Assembly (NCBI GenBank): GCA_002499945.1
Contig: DKYP01000142.1
Coordinates: 1 to 15,875, forward strand
Direction of reading: 5' to 3'
DNA: 15,875 nt
Origin: Lachnoclostridium sp. UBA7097
Lineage (GTDB): Bacteria > Bacillota > Clostridia > Lachnospirales > Lachnospiraceae
Below are positions 7,021 to 13,596 of the stretch, one piece after another. Each line of letters opens with the position of its first letter. Position 1 is the first letter of the stretch. The notes beneath the pieces are model-generated. The model saw only the letters and a list, made by a program, of their open reading frames with translations. It ran no database searches and had not been told where the DNA came from. Position numbers and translations under genes: made by a program.

Positions 7021-7289
7021 AAAAAAAGCCGCCTCCTTTTCGCACTTTTACAGGCTAGTATTCTGGCATAACGCCAGGCCTGCTATATCCAGCGCAACAA
7101 GTGGTGACTGTACACTTATCCGGGTGTGTCCACTAAGCTTTACTAAAGCACATGGCTTCCCTTGCAAATAACCTGTTGTACAGTGACTTGCCGCCAGTTT
7201 CCTAACATGACATTCGCTCCACTGAAAACCTGCCTGGTGTTTCCACAAGGCAGCAACCTCAAGCTTCAACGCTATCAATGTCACAGCAT
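7021..7289 (-). ncRNA. Structured 5' leader of the S10 operon (candidate regulatory RNA)
   Basis: Between the predicted start site (about 7289) and rpsJ the RNA has four clear helices. P1: TGACATT (7283-7277) pairs with AATGTCA (7214-7208). P2, inside P1: UGCCU/AGGCA (7252-7248, 7235-7231) plus GUG/CAC capped by a GAAA tetraloop. P3: nine pairs (7194-7186 with 7102-7094, two of them G-U on this strand only) continue across an internal loop into ACTGTACA/TGTACAGT (7184-7177, 7114-7107). P3 encloses a GCTTT/AAAGC hairpin (7149-7137). P4: CAGGC/GCCTG around CTGGC/GCCAG (7082-7051), just upstream of the ribosome binding site. Ribosomal operons are often autoregulated through such leaders. I do not recognise this one as a named family. 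Confidence 0.6.
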
Positions 7290-7294
7290 CATTT

Positions 7295-7323
7295 ACTATA
7301 CACTGTTTTATTATGTTTTGCAA
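7295..7323 (-). promoter_or_regulatory. S10 operon promoter
   Basis: On the minus strand, -35 TTGCAA (7318-7323), a 17-bp spacer and -10 TATAGT (7295-7300) form a good sigma-A promoter. Transcription would start near 7289, giving a leader of about 270 nt before rpsJ. It is the best-matching promoter seen in the 547-bp region upstream of rpsJ facing left. Confidence 0.75.
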
Positions 7324-7328
7324 GGGGG

Positions 7329-7354
7329 TTTTTTAACTTTTTTTGGATTTTTTT
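7329..7354 (-). promoter_or_regulatory. Phased A-tracts upstream of the S10 promoter (UP-like element)
   Basis: Reading the minus strand, A-tracts of 7, 7 and 6 bases start at 7354, 7344 and 7334, exactly 10 bp apart, and end six bases before the -35 box (five C residues intervene). Such in-phase A-tracts bend DNA and can bind the RNA polymerase alpha subunit. The pattern fits a strongly expressed, growth-controlled promoter; function is inferred from position. Confidence 0.55.
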
Positions 7355-7387
7355 GAGATTAAATAGAATCTATATTTAAAAAATGGG

Positions 7388-7533
7388 GCTGGCAATTCCA
7401 AAATATTTCCAACAACAGCACGCTCCCGCTTGGACGGGTTCACGCAGCGGCGCATAAAAGGGCAAACTACGCCCTTTAAACGCCGGCGGCCCCGTACAGC
7501 TGTCTTTTGGAAATATATTTGGAATTTGCCAGC
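7388..7533. repeat. 146-bp imperfect palindrome with GC-rich branched core
   Basis: The arms at 7388-7410 and 7509-7533 are complementary over 23 positions with two one-base bulges (left arm begins GCTGGCAATTCC). Inside lie ACAGC/GCTGT (7415-7419, 7499-7503), a CCCG/CGGG hairpin (7425-7438), and CGGCG/CGCCG (7448-7452, 7481-7485) enclosing AAAGGGC/GCCCTTT (7457-7463, 7471-7477). The core is much richer in G and C than the surrounding DNA. Six T residues follow the fold on the minus strand (7383-7378). It resembles a dispersed MITE or REP-like repeat or a structured small RNA. No transposase is present and no clear target duplication was seen. Confidence 0.75.
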
Positions 7534-7870
7534 TAATTTGCTTTTTGTAAAGCTTACAACAGAAAATAAAATAACCTCAAGATACCCTATAAATACAATA
7601 AAATAAAGGATAACAGGCACTTGTAATAAAATAATGGGAAAACTCCAGATATATACCATTTTAGGGAAAATTTTTTCTAAACGTAAGTGGCTTGCCTGGT
7701 AGCACACAGCCATTTATATAACAAATTTATTGCCAAAAAATACCTAACTTTTACCATAATACAGCCATAAATAAAATTTATTATAGCAACATAGTTAAAT
7801 GATACATAGAACTGGTTCAAATCATAAACTACAGATTATAATAAATCAGTACAGAACGGAGATGTTATAT
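7534..7870. other. AT-rich intergenic region upstream of the LRR gene
   Basis: About 337 bp without a convincing gene. It contains an A/T-rich near-palindrome (7660-7681) and a leftward extended -10 box (TG, one base, TATAAT on the minus strand, 7780-7788). There are several weak rightward -10-like sequences (for example TAAAAT near 7771) that could serve the LRR gene, but none has a convincing -35. A minus-strand frame here encodes a hydrophobic stretch but lacks a ribosome binding site and runs into the palindrome, so it is not called. Confidence 0.4.
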
Positions 7871-8890
7871 ATGAGGAAATTAATTAAAATAAACTTACCA
7901 AAGCCACGTATTGCATACGCATTATCAGCTGCGTTAATAATTTCAATGACACCTGTACCAGCTTTTGCATCTGGCAGTCCAGATACATCTGCTGCCGCAA
8001 ATAATGGACAGAATAGTATACAGGCTACAGCTGTTACAGGAGGTTCAATAGGTACTACTACTGGTGGTTCAATAACCACCGGTGGCGTGGTATCCCCGGG
8101 AAATACACCATCCCCCACTCCCGGCAGCAATGAACCTGTAAATACACCCCCGGCAGGAGGAGGAAACCAGTGGATACCTGGCAATACAGCAACTCCAAGT
8201 AACAGCCCGCAGGTAACAGCAACTCCCCCGGCAACAGGGGATAACCAGCAAGGGAATACAACGGCTCCAAGTAACACACCATCAGGTACTACTACAGGCG
8301 GTGCAGTAACTCCAAGTACCAATCCGCCAGATACTACTACTGGTGGTGCAGTAACTCCAAGCCAGCCCCCTGCCCCTTCAACGTCACCTTCACCTGCCCC
8401 TCTTGCTGTTGGTACTAAATTTACTGCCGGGAAATATATGTACAGGGTAACAGGTACTAATACAGTTGCACTTAAAGGTTTTACAAAAGGCGTTTCTTTA
8501 TCAACTGCTATTGCACAGAACCAGGTAAAATATAAGAACGTGGTTTATAATGTTACCAAAATTGGTGATAATGCTTTTAAGGGACAGACTGGAATACAGA
8601 AAGTTATTATACGTAAGAATATAACGGATGTTTCACTACAATCATTTTATAATTGCAAAAATCTTACAAAAGTGACAATAAGGACAGGTGTAAAAATTAT
8701 CCGTAAACAAGCATTTATGGGATGCTCCAAACTGAAAACTGTTAATATTACCTCCACTTCGTTATCACAGGTAAAAAAGAATGCTTTCAAAAATATTAAA
8801 AAAGGCGCTGTCATTAATGTAGCAAATAAACGTGCCAGATTAACTGTAAAAGCTGCCATACCATCCAATGTTAAAGTAAACCAGATGTAA
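7871..8890 (+). CDS. Secreted BspA-type leucine-rich-repeat protein with Pro/Thr/Gly-rich linker
   Basis: A 339-residue protein. Residues 1-33 form a Sec signal peptide: basic start MRKLIKINLPK, hydrophobic core, and AFA before the likely cut. Residues 34-178 are a low-complexity linker rich in Pro, Thr, Ser and Gly with recurring TPS, SNTP and TTTGGAVTPS motifs. Residues 181-339 form a compact LRR_5/BspA-like domain, with repeats around IGDNAFKGQTGIQKVII, SFYNCKNLTKVTI and AFMGCSKLKTVNI. No LPXTG, membrane anchor or cell-wall-binding repeat is visible, so secretion or attachment through the linker or partners is open. Upstream in-frame ATGs exist at 7799 and 7862; 7871 is chosen because CGGAG lies about 9 nt ahead. 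Ligand and role are unknown. Confidence 0.85.
   Translation: MRKLIKINLPKPRIAYALSAALIISMTPVPAFASGSPDTSAAANNGQNSIQATAVTGGSIGTTTGGSITTGGVVSPGNTPSPTPGSNEPVNTPPAGGGNQWIPGNTATPSNSPQVTATPPATGDNQQGNTTAPSNTPSGTTTGGAVTPSTNPPDTTTGGAVTPSQPPAPSTSPSPAPLAVGTKFTAGKYMYRVTGTNTVALKGFTKGVSLSTAIAQNQVKYKNVVYNVTKIGDNAFKGQTGIQKVIIRKNITDVSLQSFYNCKNLTKVTIRTGVKIIRKQAFMGCSKLKTVNITSTSLSQVKKNAFKNIKKGAVINVANKRARLTVKAAIPSNVKVNQM
8288..8361 (+). repeat. Two 29-bp direct repeats in the LRR protein linker
   Basis: The segment at 8288-8316 recurs at 8333-8361 with two base differences and a 45-bp period. It encodes the repeated peptide TTTGGAVTPS. Similar degenerate units (TTTGGSITTGG) occur upstream near 8050-8085. In-frame repeats of this kind can change linker length by recombination. 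Confidence 0.8.
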
Positions 8891-8956
8891 CGCAAAAACA
8901 TCTTAATTTAATAAAATGAAATCCTCCTATAATAAATATATTAATATAAAGCCATA

Positions 8957-8993
8957 ATACAAAAAGCGCCTGGGAATAAGGCGCTTTTTGTAT
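8957..8993. terminator. Bidirectional intrinsic terminator
   Basis: A perfect 14-bp inverted repeat: ATACAAAAAGCGCC, a 9-nt loop, then GGCGCTTTTTGTAT. The GC core is followed by a T5 tract on each strand. It lies between the convergent LRR gene and spoVG (67 bp after the first, 17 bp before the second stop) and can end both transcripts. Confidence 0.93.
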
Positions 8994-9009
8994 ACGTTAT
9001 ATTACTTTC

Positions 9010-9312
9010 TTACTGCTGTTCTGTTTCAGAACTGCTTTCTTCTCCTAATTCAGCAACAGCAAGTTCATATTTCTCTAAAATAACTTTCTGGATCATATCC
9101 CGTGTCTCTGAATTAATGGGATGCGCTATATCTCTAAATTCGCCATCTCCAGCACGCCTGCTCGGCATAGCAATAAATAAGCCTTTATCTCCGTCAATGA
9201 CCTTTATGTCATGTACAACAAACTCATCATCTAAAGTCATTGAAACTACAGCTTTCATTTTACCTTCCTTGGTGATTTTTCTCACTCTTACATCTGTTAT
9301 CTGCACATTCAT
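9010..9312 (-). CDS. spoVG: Septation / global regulator SpoVG
   Basis: A 100-residue protein that aligns along its length with SpoVG: MNVQITDVRVRKI at the start, then LDDEFVVHDIKVIDGDKGLFIAMPSRR and GEFRDIAHPINSETRDMIQ. SpoVG is a small site-specific DNA- and RNA-binding protein; in Bacillus it affects asymmetric septation at sporulation, and in other Firmicutes it controls virulence and capsule genes. The C-terminal tail is acidic (GEESSSETEQQ). The ATG at 9310-9312 is preceded by AAAGGGGG with a short spacing. It follows glgD after 39 nt on the same strand, so it is probably in the glgCD transcript. This neighbour is unlike the purR-yabJ-spoVG-glmU order of Bacillus. Confidence 0.97.
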   Translation of the reverse strand: MNVQITDVRVRKITKEGKMKAVVSMTLDDEFVVHDIKVIDGDKGLFIAMPSRRAGDGEFRDIAHPINSETRDMIQKVILEKYELAVAELGEESSSETEQQ

Positions 9313-9351
9313 AACCCCCTTTGGCCACTTATGGGATGTATCCTGGCCGTT

Positions 9352-10473
9352 TTATAACGCATATCTCTCATTTTTCTCAACTACAATCTTAATCTTCCCA
9401 TTTTCCCCTACATAGTTAGTATTTGCACGGATTGTATCCCTGCTTTCTACGATACAATTCTCGATATGTGTGTTATCTCCAATGTATACATCATTTAATA
9501 TGATGGAATTCTTAATTGAACAGTTATTTCCAACATATACTTTCTTAAACAGGATTGAACCTTCTACATTGCCATTGATTATACAACCACTTGACACAAG
9601 GCTGTTCTTTACAAATGAACCACTGTTATATTTTGCCGGAGGCAAATCTTCAACTTTTGAGTAAACATCCGGATACTCTTTAAAGAAATAATTGCGTACA
9701 TCTGCTTTAAGGAAATCCATATTTGTCTTAAAGTATGAATCAACAGATGAGATATTGCTCCAGTAAGTATTAATTGGATATGCAAATACCCTCTTAACGC
9801 CTTTATATCTTATAATAATGTCCTTAACTAAATCGTATCTTTCTTCCTCAATAGCCTTCTCGATAAGTTCAATAAGCTGCCTGCGGCGTACAACATATAT
9901 ACCAGTTGACACCTGTGAACCATCAGCACTGATAGGCTTCTCTTCAAAATCAATTATCCTGCCATCTGCATCAGTCTTAATAACGCCAAACCTGCTTGGG
10001 TCATCCCTGCCTGAAATATCTGATGTTACCACTGTGAAATCAGCTTTCTTTGCTATATGGTATTCAAGCACTTTAGAATAATCCAGTTTATAAATTCCAT
10101 CACCTGAGGCTATTACTACATAAGGTTCATGGCTGTTCTTTAAAAAGTCAAGGTTCTGTGCTATGGCATCAGCTGTCCCCCTGTACCAGTAACTGTTCTT
10201 TGGTGTAGTAGTAGGGGTGAAAACATAAAGTCCTCCCTGCTTTCTTCCAAAATCCCACCATTTTGATGAATTTAAATGTTCATTTAATGACTTTGCGTTG
10301 TACTGTGTAAATACTGCTACTTTCTGTATATGCGAATTACTCATGCTGCTAAGCACGAAATCTATGCTCCTGTATCCTCCTGCAATAGGCATAGCTGCTA
10401 CTGCACGCTTATTTGAAAGCTCTTTCATCCTGCTGCTATTGCCACCGGCTAATACAATACCTACTGCTCTCAT
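9352..10473 (-). CDS. glgD: GlgD, non-catalytic paralogue of ADP-glucose pyrophosphorylase
   Basis: A 373-residue protein with a sugar-nucleotidyltransferase domain (about 1-250) and a C-terminal left-handed beta-helix (hexapeptide repeats such as GNNCSIKNSIILNDVYIGDN). Compared with the neighbouring GlgC, key positions are changed. The glycine loop GGQGSRL is GGNSSRM, the lysine of AKPAV is valine 25, GDH is GDG at 124-126, and the aspartate of WKDVGT is asparagine 240, while FEEKP is kept. This matches GlgD proteins, which pair with GlgC and tune activity in glycogen synthesis while having little activity themselves. The start ATG overlaps the glgC stop by four bases (ATGA), so the two are translationally coupled. 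Confidence 0.95.
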   Translation of the reverse strand: MRAVGIVLAGGNSSRMKELSNKRAVAAMPIAGGYRSIDFVLSSMSNSHIQKVAVFTQYNAKSLNEHLNSSKWWDFGRKQGGLYVFTPTTTPKNSYWYRGTADAIAQNLDFLKNSHEPYVVIASGDGIYKLDYSKVLEYHIAKKADFTVVTSDISGRDDPSRFGVIKTDADGRIIDFEEKPISADGSQVSTGIYVVRRRQLIELIEKAIEEERYDLVKDIIIRYKGVKRVFAYPINTYWSNISSVDSYFKTNMDFLKADVRNYFFKEYPDVYSKVEDLPPAKYNSGSFVKNSLVSSGCIINGNVEGSILFKKVYVGNNCSIKNSIILNDVYIGDNTHIENCIVESRDTIRANTNYVGENGKIKIVVEKNERYAL

Positions 10474-11744
10474 AATTTTTCACCTACCTTAATTAATGTT
10501 TCTCCGCTTGAAAGGATTCCTCCCGGATAATCACTTATATCAGTCTCACCTGAAATTGCTGTATTTTTTCCTATCCTGACATTACTTGGAATAACACTGT
10601 CTTCACCAATAGTAACAAGTCCGAATGAATATACATCAGGCTTAACTTTATTTGGTATGTCTTCACCAGTGCAAAGAACACAATTCGCACCTATCTGGAC
10701 TTTTTCAGCGATGATTGACCTGTCAACAACAGTATTTTCACCTATAGATGAGGAACTCATAATAATTGAATCCCTTACAACTGCCCCTGGTGCAATATAT
10801 ACACCTGAACCTATTACGGAATTGTGTACTTCACCGTATATTTCAGATGCCTCACCAATAATTGCTTTGTCAATGACAGCTTCTTCTGCTACAAACTGCG
10901 GTGATACAAGTTCATTCTTTGTATAAATCTTCCAGAACTCTTCATAAAGGTTAAATACAGGTATAAGGTCTATAAGTTCCATATTTGCCTGCCAGTAAGA
11001 ACCAAGTGTCCCTACATCTTTCCAGTATCCGTTATACTCATAAGCAAATATCCTTCTTCCCTGCTCATGGCAATATGGGATAATATGCTTACCAAAGTCA
11101 CATGACGGCTGGTCTCTTAGCTTTATTAAAGCTTCACGGAGAACAGGCCATGAGAATATATAAATGCCCATTGAAGCAAGATTGCTGCGTGGATGTTCTG
11201 GTTTTTCTTCAAATTCCTGTATCTGCTTATGCTCATCTGTTATAACTACGCCAAAGCGGCTTGCCTCTTCAATAGGAACAGGAATTGTCGCCAGTGTTAC
11301 ATCAGCCTTGTTTGCTTTGTGGAAATCAAGCATAACCTCATAATCCATCTTATATATATGGTCACCGCCAAGTATAAGCACATATTCCGGATTATAAAGT
11401 TCCATATAACGCATATTCTGGAAAATTGCGTTGGCAGTACCTGTATACCACTCACTGCTTGTACTCTTCTCATACGGCGGAAGTATGGATACACCACCCA
11501 CATTCCTGTCCAAATCCCAAGGTATACCAATACCTATATGCGTATTCAGACGTAATGGCTGGTACTGTGTCAGTACACCAACCGTATCAACTCCAGAATT
11601 AATACAATTACTAAGCGGGAAATCAATAATTCTGTACTTACCGCCAAATGAAACTGCCGGCTTGGCAACATCTGCTGTAAGCACTCCAAGCCTGGAACCT
11701 TGTCCGCCTGCAAGTAACATTGCTATCATTTCTTTCTTAATCAC
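10470..11744 (-). CDS. glgC: Glucose-1-phosphate adenylyltransferase (ADP-glucose pyrophosphorylase)
   Basis: A 424-residue enzyme making ADP-glucose from ATP and glucose-1-phosphate, the committed step of bacterial glycogen synthesis (EC 2.7.7.27). Catalytic features are intact: GGQGSRL (13-19), AKPAV with K28, GGDHIYKMDY with D128, FEEKP with K181, and WKDVGT with D243. A C-terminal beta-helix (about 290-400) follows. Length is normal. The start is GTG at 11742-11744 with a GGGGGTG-type binding site upstream. It is the first gene of a glgC-glgD-spoVG unit; the synthase glgA and branching enzyme glgB are not in the window. It has its own promoter and a palindrome in the 5' untranslated region. 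Confidence 0.97.
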   Translation of the reverse strand: MIKKEMIAMLLAGGQGSRLGVLTADVAKPAVSFGGKYRIIDFPLSNCINSGVDTVGVLTQYQPLRLNTHIGIGIPWDLDRNVGGVSILPPYEKSTSSEWYTGTANAIFQNMRYMELYNPEYVLILGGDHIYKMDYEVMLDFHKANKADVTLATIPVPIEEASRFGVVITDEHKQIQEFEEKPEHPRSNLASMGIYIFSWPVLREALIKLRDQPSCDFGKHIIPYCHEQGRRIFAYEYNGYWKDVGTLGSYWQANMELIDLIPVFNLYEEFWKIYTKNELVSPQFVAEEAVIDKAIIGEASEIYGEVHNSVIGSGVYIAPGAVVRDSIIMSSSSIGENTVVDRSIIAEKVQIGANCVLCTGEDIPNKVKPDVYSFGLVTIGEDSVIPSNVRIGKNTAISGETDISDYPGGILSSGETLIKVGEKL

Positions 11745-11809
11745 GCTTTCACCCCCGTTGTTTTAGATATGGAACTATACTTCTAACCTAAAGTTAAGTA
11801 TATAAAACA

Positions 11810-11825
11810 TCAACAAATTTGTTGA
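11810..11825. promoter_or_regulatory. 16-bp perfect palindrome in the glgC leader (possible operator)
   Basis: TCAACAAATTTGTTGA is perfectly self-complementary and lies about 30-45 nt downstream of the predicted glgC transcription start. Its inner AACAAATTT (11812-11820) recurs as a direct repeat at 11833-11841, exactly 21 bp away, about two helical turns. This arrangement suits a dimeric repressor acting as a roadblock just past the promoter. No regulator is identified from the sequence. Confidence 0.5.
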
Positions 11826-11862
11826 CGCCCATAACAAATTTATATTACTTTCTTACGAGTAC

Positions 11863-11891
11863 AGTATAACATATTTATACCAAATTGTGAA
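11863..11891 (-). promoter_or_regulatory. glgC promoter
   Basis: On the minus strand, -35 TTCACA (11886-11891), a 17-bp spacer and -10 TATACT (11863-11868) fit a sigma-A promoter. The predicted start is near 11856, leaving a leader of about 110 nt before the GTG of glgC. Confidence 0.6.
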
Positions 11892-12077
11892 TAAATTTTA
11901 CTAAATTTTTAAAAATTTTTTAACATTTTTATGCAACTCGACTAAAATCCAGTATTAAAATATGTTTTAAGCAGGTACAGCCGCCAAAACTGTGTTTTTA
12001 TTAACACAAATCCTTTACATACAAGCCTGCTCTCTACTATAATATATAATATAGTAAATGTTATTCACAATTTTGAA
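11892..12077. other. AT-rich divergent intergenic core between glgC and murC
   Basis: No coding frame is supported. It holds a 16-bp A/T palindrome (AAATTTTTAAAAATTT, 11903-11918) within a run of A/T-tracts. A nested inverted repeat follows: AGCAGG (11970-11975) with CCTGCT (12026-12031), enclosing TGTGTT/AACACA (11991-11996, 12003-12008). There is also a near-palindrome TACTATA/TATAGTA (12035-12041, 12050-12056) containing TATAAT boxes in both directions. The nested repeat next to promoter-like boxes could be a small RNA or an operator region; neither is established. Confidence 0.35.
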
Positions 12078-12105
12078 TTGTATTTTCTTTAACATTGGCT
12101 ATAAT
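12078..12105 (+). promoter_or_regulatory. murC promoter
   Basis: TTGTAT (12078-12083), a 16-bp spacer and a consensus TATAAT (12100-12105) lie 45 bp upstream of murC. The predicted start is near 12112, giving a short leader of about 38 nt. CAATT/AATTG flank the -35 side (12068-12080). Confidence 0.6.
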
Positions 12106-12149
12106 ATAATAGAAACCAGGCAAAATAATGCAGATAGGATGGTGTCATC

Positions 12150-13532
12150 ATGTACCAGATTGATTTTAAAAAACCATGCAAAGCATACTTTACCGGCATA
12201 GGCGGAATAAGCATGAGCGGCTTTGCAGAACTTCTCCACAAAAATGGCTTTGATGTATATGGCTCTGATATTAAAGAAAGTAAAATAACCAGACATCTTA
12301 GCTCATCAGGTGTCCATATAGTATATGGACAAAGTGCCTCAAATATAACTAATGATATAAGTTTTGTAGTATATACGGCTGCAATACACCCGGAAAACCC
12401 GGAACTTATTGCTGCCAGGGAGCTTGGCATACCGGTAATGGAGCGTGCTGAACTGGCGGGGCAGGTTATGAAAAATTACGATAACTCCATTGCTGTAGCA
12501 GGGACACATGGCAAAACAACAACCACATCAATGCTGTCACATATTTATCTTGCTGCCAATAAGAATCCTACCATATCTGTGGGCGGAATTTTAGCTGTAA
12601 TTAATGGAAATATGCGAATTGGCGGCAAGGAGAATTTTATTATAGAAGCTTGCGAATATACAAACAGCTTTTTAAAATTCCACCCGACAGCAGGAATTAT
12701 ACTTAATATAGGTGCTGACCACCTTGATTTCTTTAGCGGGATTGACGATATACGTTCATCATTCCGCAAGTTTGCAGAACTAATACCAGAAGATGGCATA
12801 CTTGTTGTTAATAATGAAATTGATAATCTTTCTTATATAACAGAGAACCTTAAATGTAAAGTAGTAACTTTTGGATATGGCGGTGCAGCTGGTTATTCTG
12901 CCGGCAATATATCATACGATGGAAATGGCTGTGGAAGCTTTGATATTATAAAGTCTGGCACAAATACCGGCAGGCATATAAAGCTTAATGTCACTGGCAG
13001 CCATAACATAGGGAATGCCCTGGCTGTTATTGCTATCTCTGACCATTACGGGATACCAGAAGATGCCATAGAAAAGGGGCTCTTTGAGTTTAAAGGTACA
13101 GAAAGGCGTTTTGAAGTTAAAGGCTCTTTTAATGGTGTAACAGTCATTGACGATTATGCACACCATCCTGATGAAATAAGGGCCACCTTAAATGCTGCCA
13201 GCAAATACCCGCATGAACATTTATGGTGTGTGTTCCAGCCCCATACATACACAAGGACACGCAGCCTGCTATCAGATTTTGCCAGTGCACTTTCACTTGC
13301 GGAAAATGTTATACTTGCCGATATATACGCTGCAAGGGAAGACGACCCAGGGGATATCTCCTCACAGACATTACAGCATGAAATGGAAAAATATGGCAAG
13401 AAAGCATATTATTTCCCTTCATTTAAAGAAATAGAAGATTTCTTATACAGGCAATGCACCAATGGTGACATAGTAATAACTATGGGAGCTGGCGATGTTG
13501 TAAATATTGGGGAAGACCTGCTGGAAAAATAA
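12150..13532 (+). CDS. murC: UDP-N-acetylmuramate--L-alanine ligase
   Basis: A 460-residue cytoplasmic Mur ligase that adds the first amino acid, L-alanine, to UDP-N-acetylmuramate (EC 6.3.2.8) in peptidoglycan precursor synthesis. The N-terminal Rossmann domain shows GIGGISMSG (16-24). The central ATPase domain has the P-loop GTHGKTTT (118-125), EACEYTNSF (166-174) and GADHLDFF (188-195). The C-terminal domain carries GTERRFE (316-322) and DDYAHHPDEI (334-343). All family motifs are intact and the length is normal. The ATG follows AGGATGG at 7-nt spacing. It is the first gene of a rightward set with the DnaD-type protein and helicase loader, after a 64-bp gap. Confidence 0.97.
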   Translation: MYQIDFKKPCKAYFTGIGGISMSGFAELLHKNGFDVYGSDIKESKITRHLSSSGVHIVYGQSASNITNDISFVVYTAAIHPENPELIAARELGIPVMERAELAGQVMKNYDNSIAVAGTHGKTTTTSMLSHIYLAANKNPTISVGGILAVINGNMRIGGKENFIIEACEYTNSFLKFHPTAGIILNIGADHLDFFSGIDDIRSSFRKFAELIPEDGILVVNNEIDNLSYITENLKCKVVTFGYGGAAGYSAGNISYDGNGCGSFDIIKSGTNTGRHIKLNVTGSHNIGNALAVIAISDHYGIPEDAIEKGLFEFKGTERRFEVKGSFNGVTVIDDYAHHPDEIRATLNAASKYPHEHLWCVFQPHTYTRTRSLLSDFASALSLAENVILADIYAAREDDPGDISSQTLQHEMEKYGKKAYYFPSFKEIEDFLYRQCTNGDIVITMGAGDVVNIGEDLLEK

Positions 13533-13596
13533 CCACATGCACATACTGTAAAACCCACATCTGGTATTATTACTTACGGAGGAAGTCAACAACAAT

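Noticed and set aside
7333..7713. Minus-strand frame of 126 codons with a hydrophobic stretch
   Set aside because: It has no ribosome binding site before either possible ATG, and it runs straight through the 146-bp palindrome and into the S10 promoter A-tracts. The hydrophobic residues come from AT-rich DNA. It is probably chance.
7324..7870. Considered a T-box or known riboswitch upstream of the ribosomal operon or LRR gene
   Set aside because: No T-box consensus (such as the AGGGTGG-type antiterminator motif) and no recognisable riboswitch core was found in either direction.
7846..8322. Minus-strand frame of 158 codons opposite the LRR linker
   Set aside because: Its valine- and proline-rich sequence is the reverse reading of the low-complexity linker repeats, with no start context.
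8957..8993. Considered a transposon end or attachment site
   Set aside because: The perfect stem with flanking A- and T-tracts between convergent genes is fully explained as a two-way intrinsic terminator.
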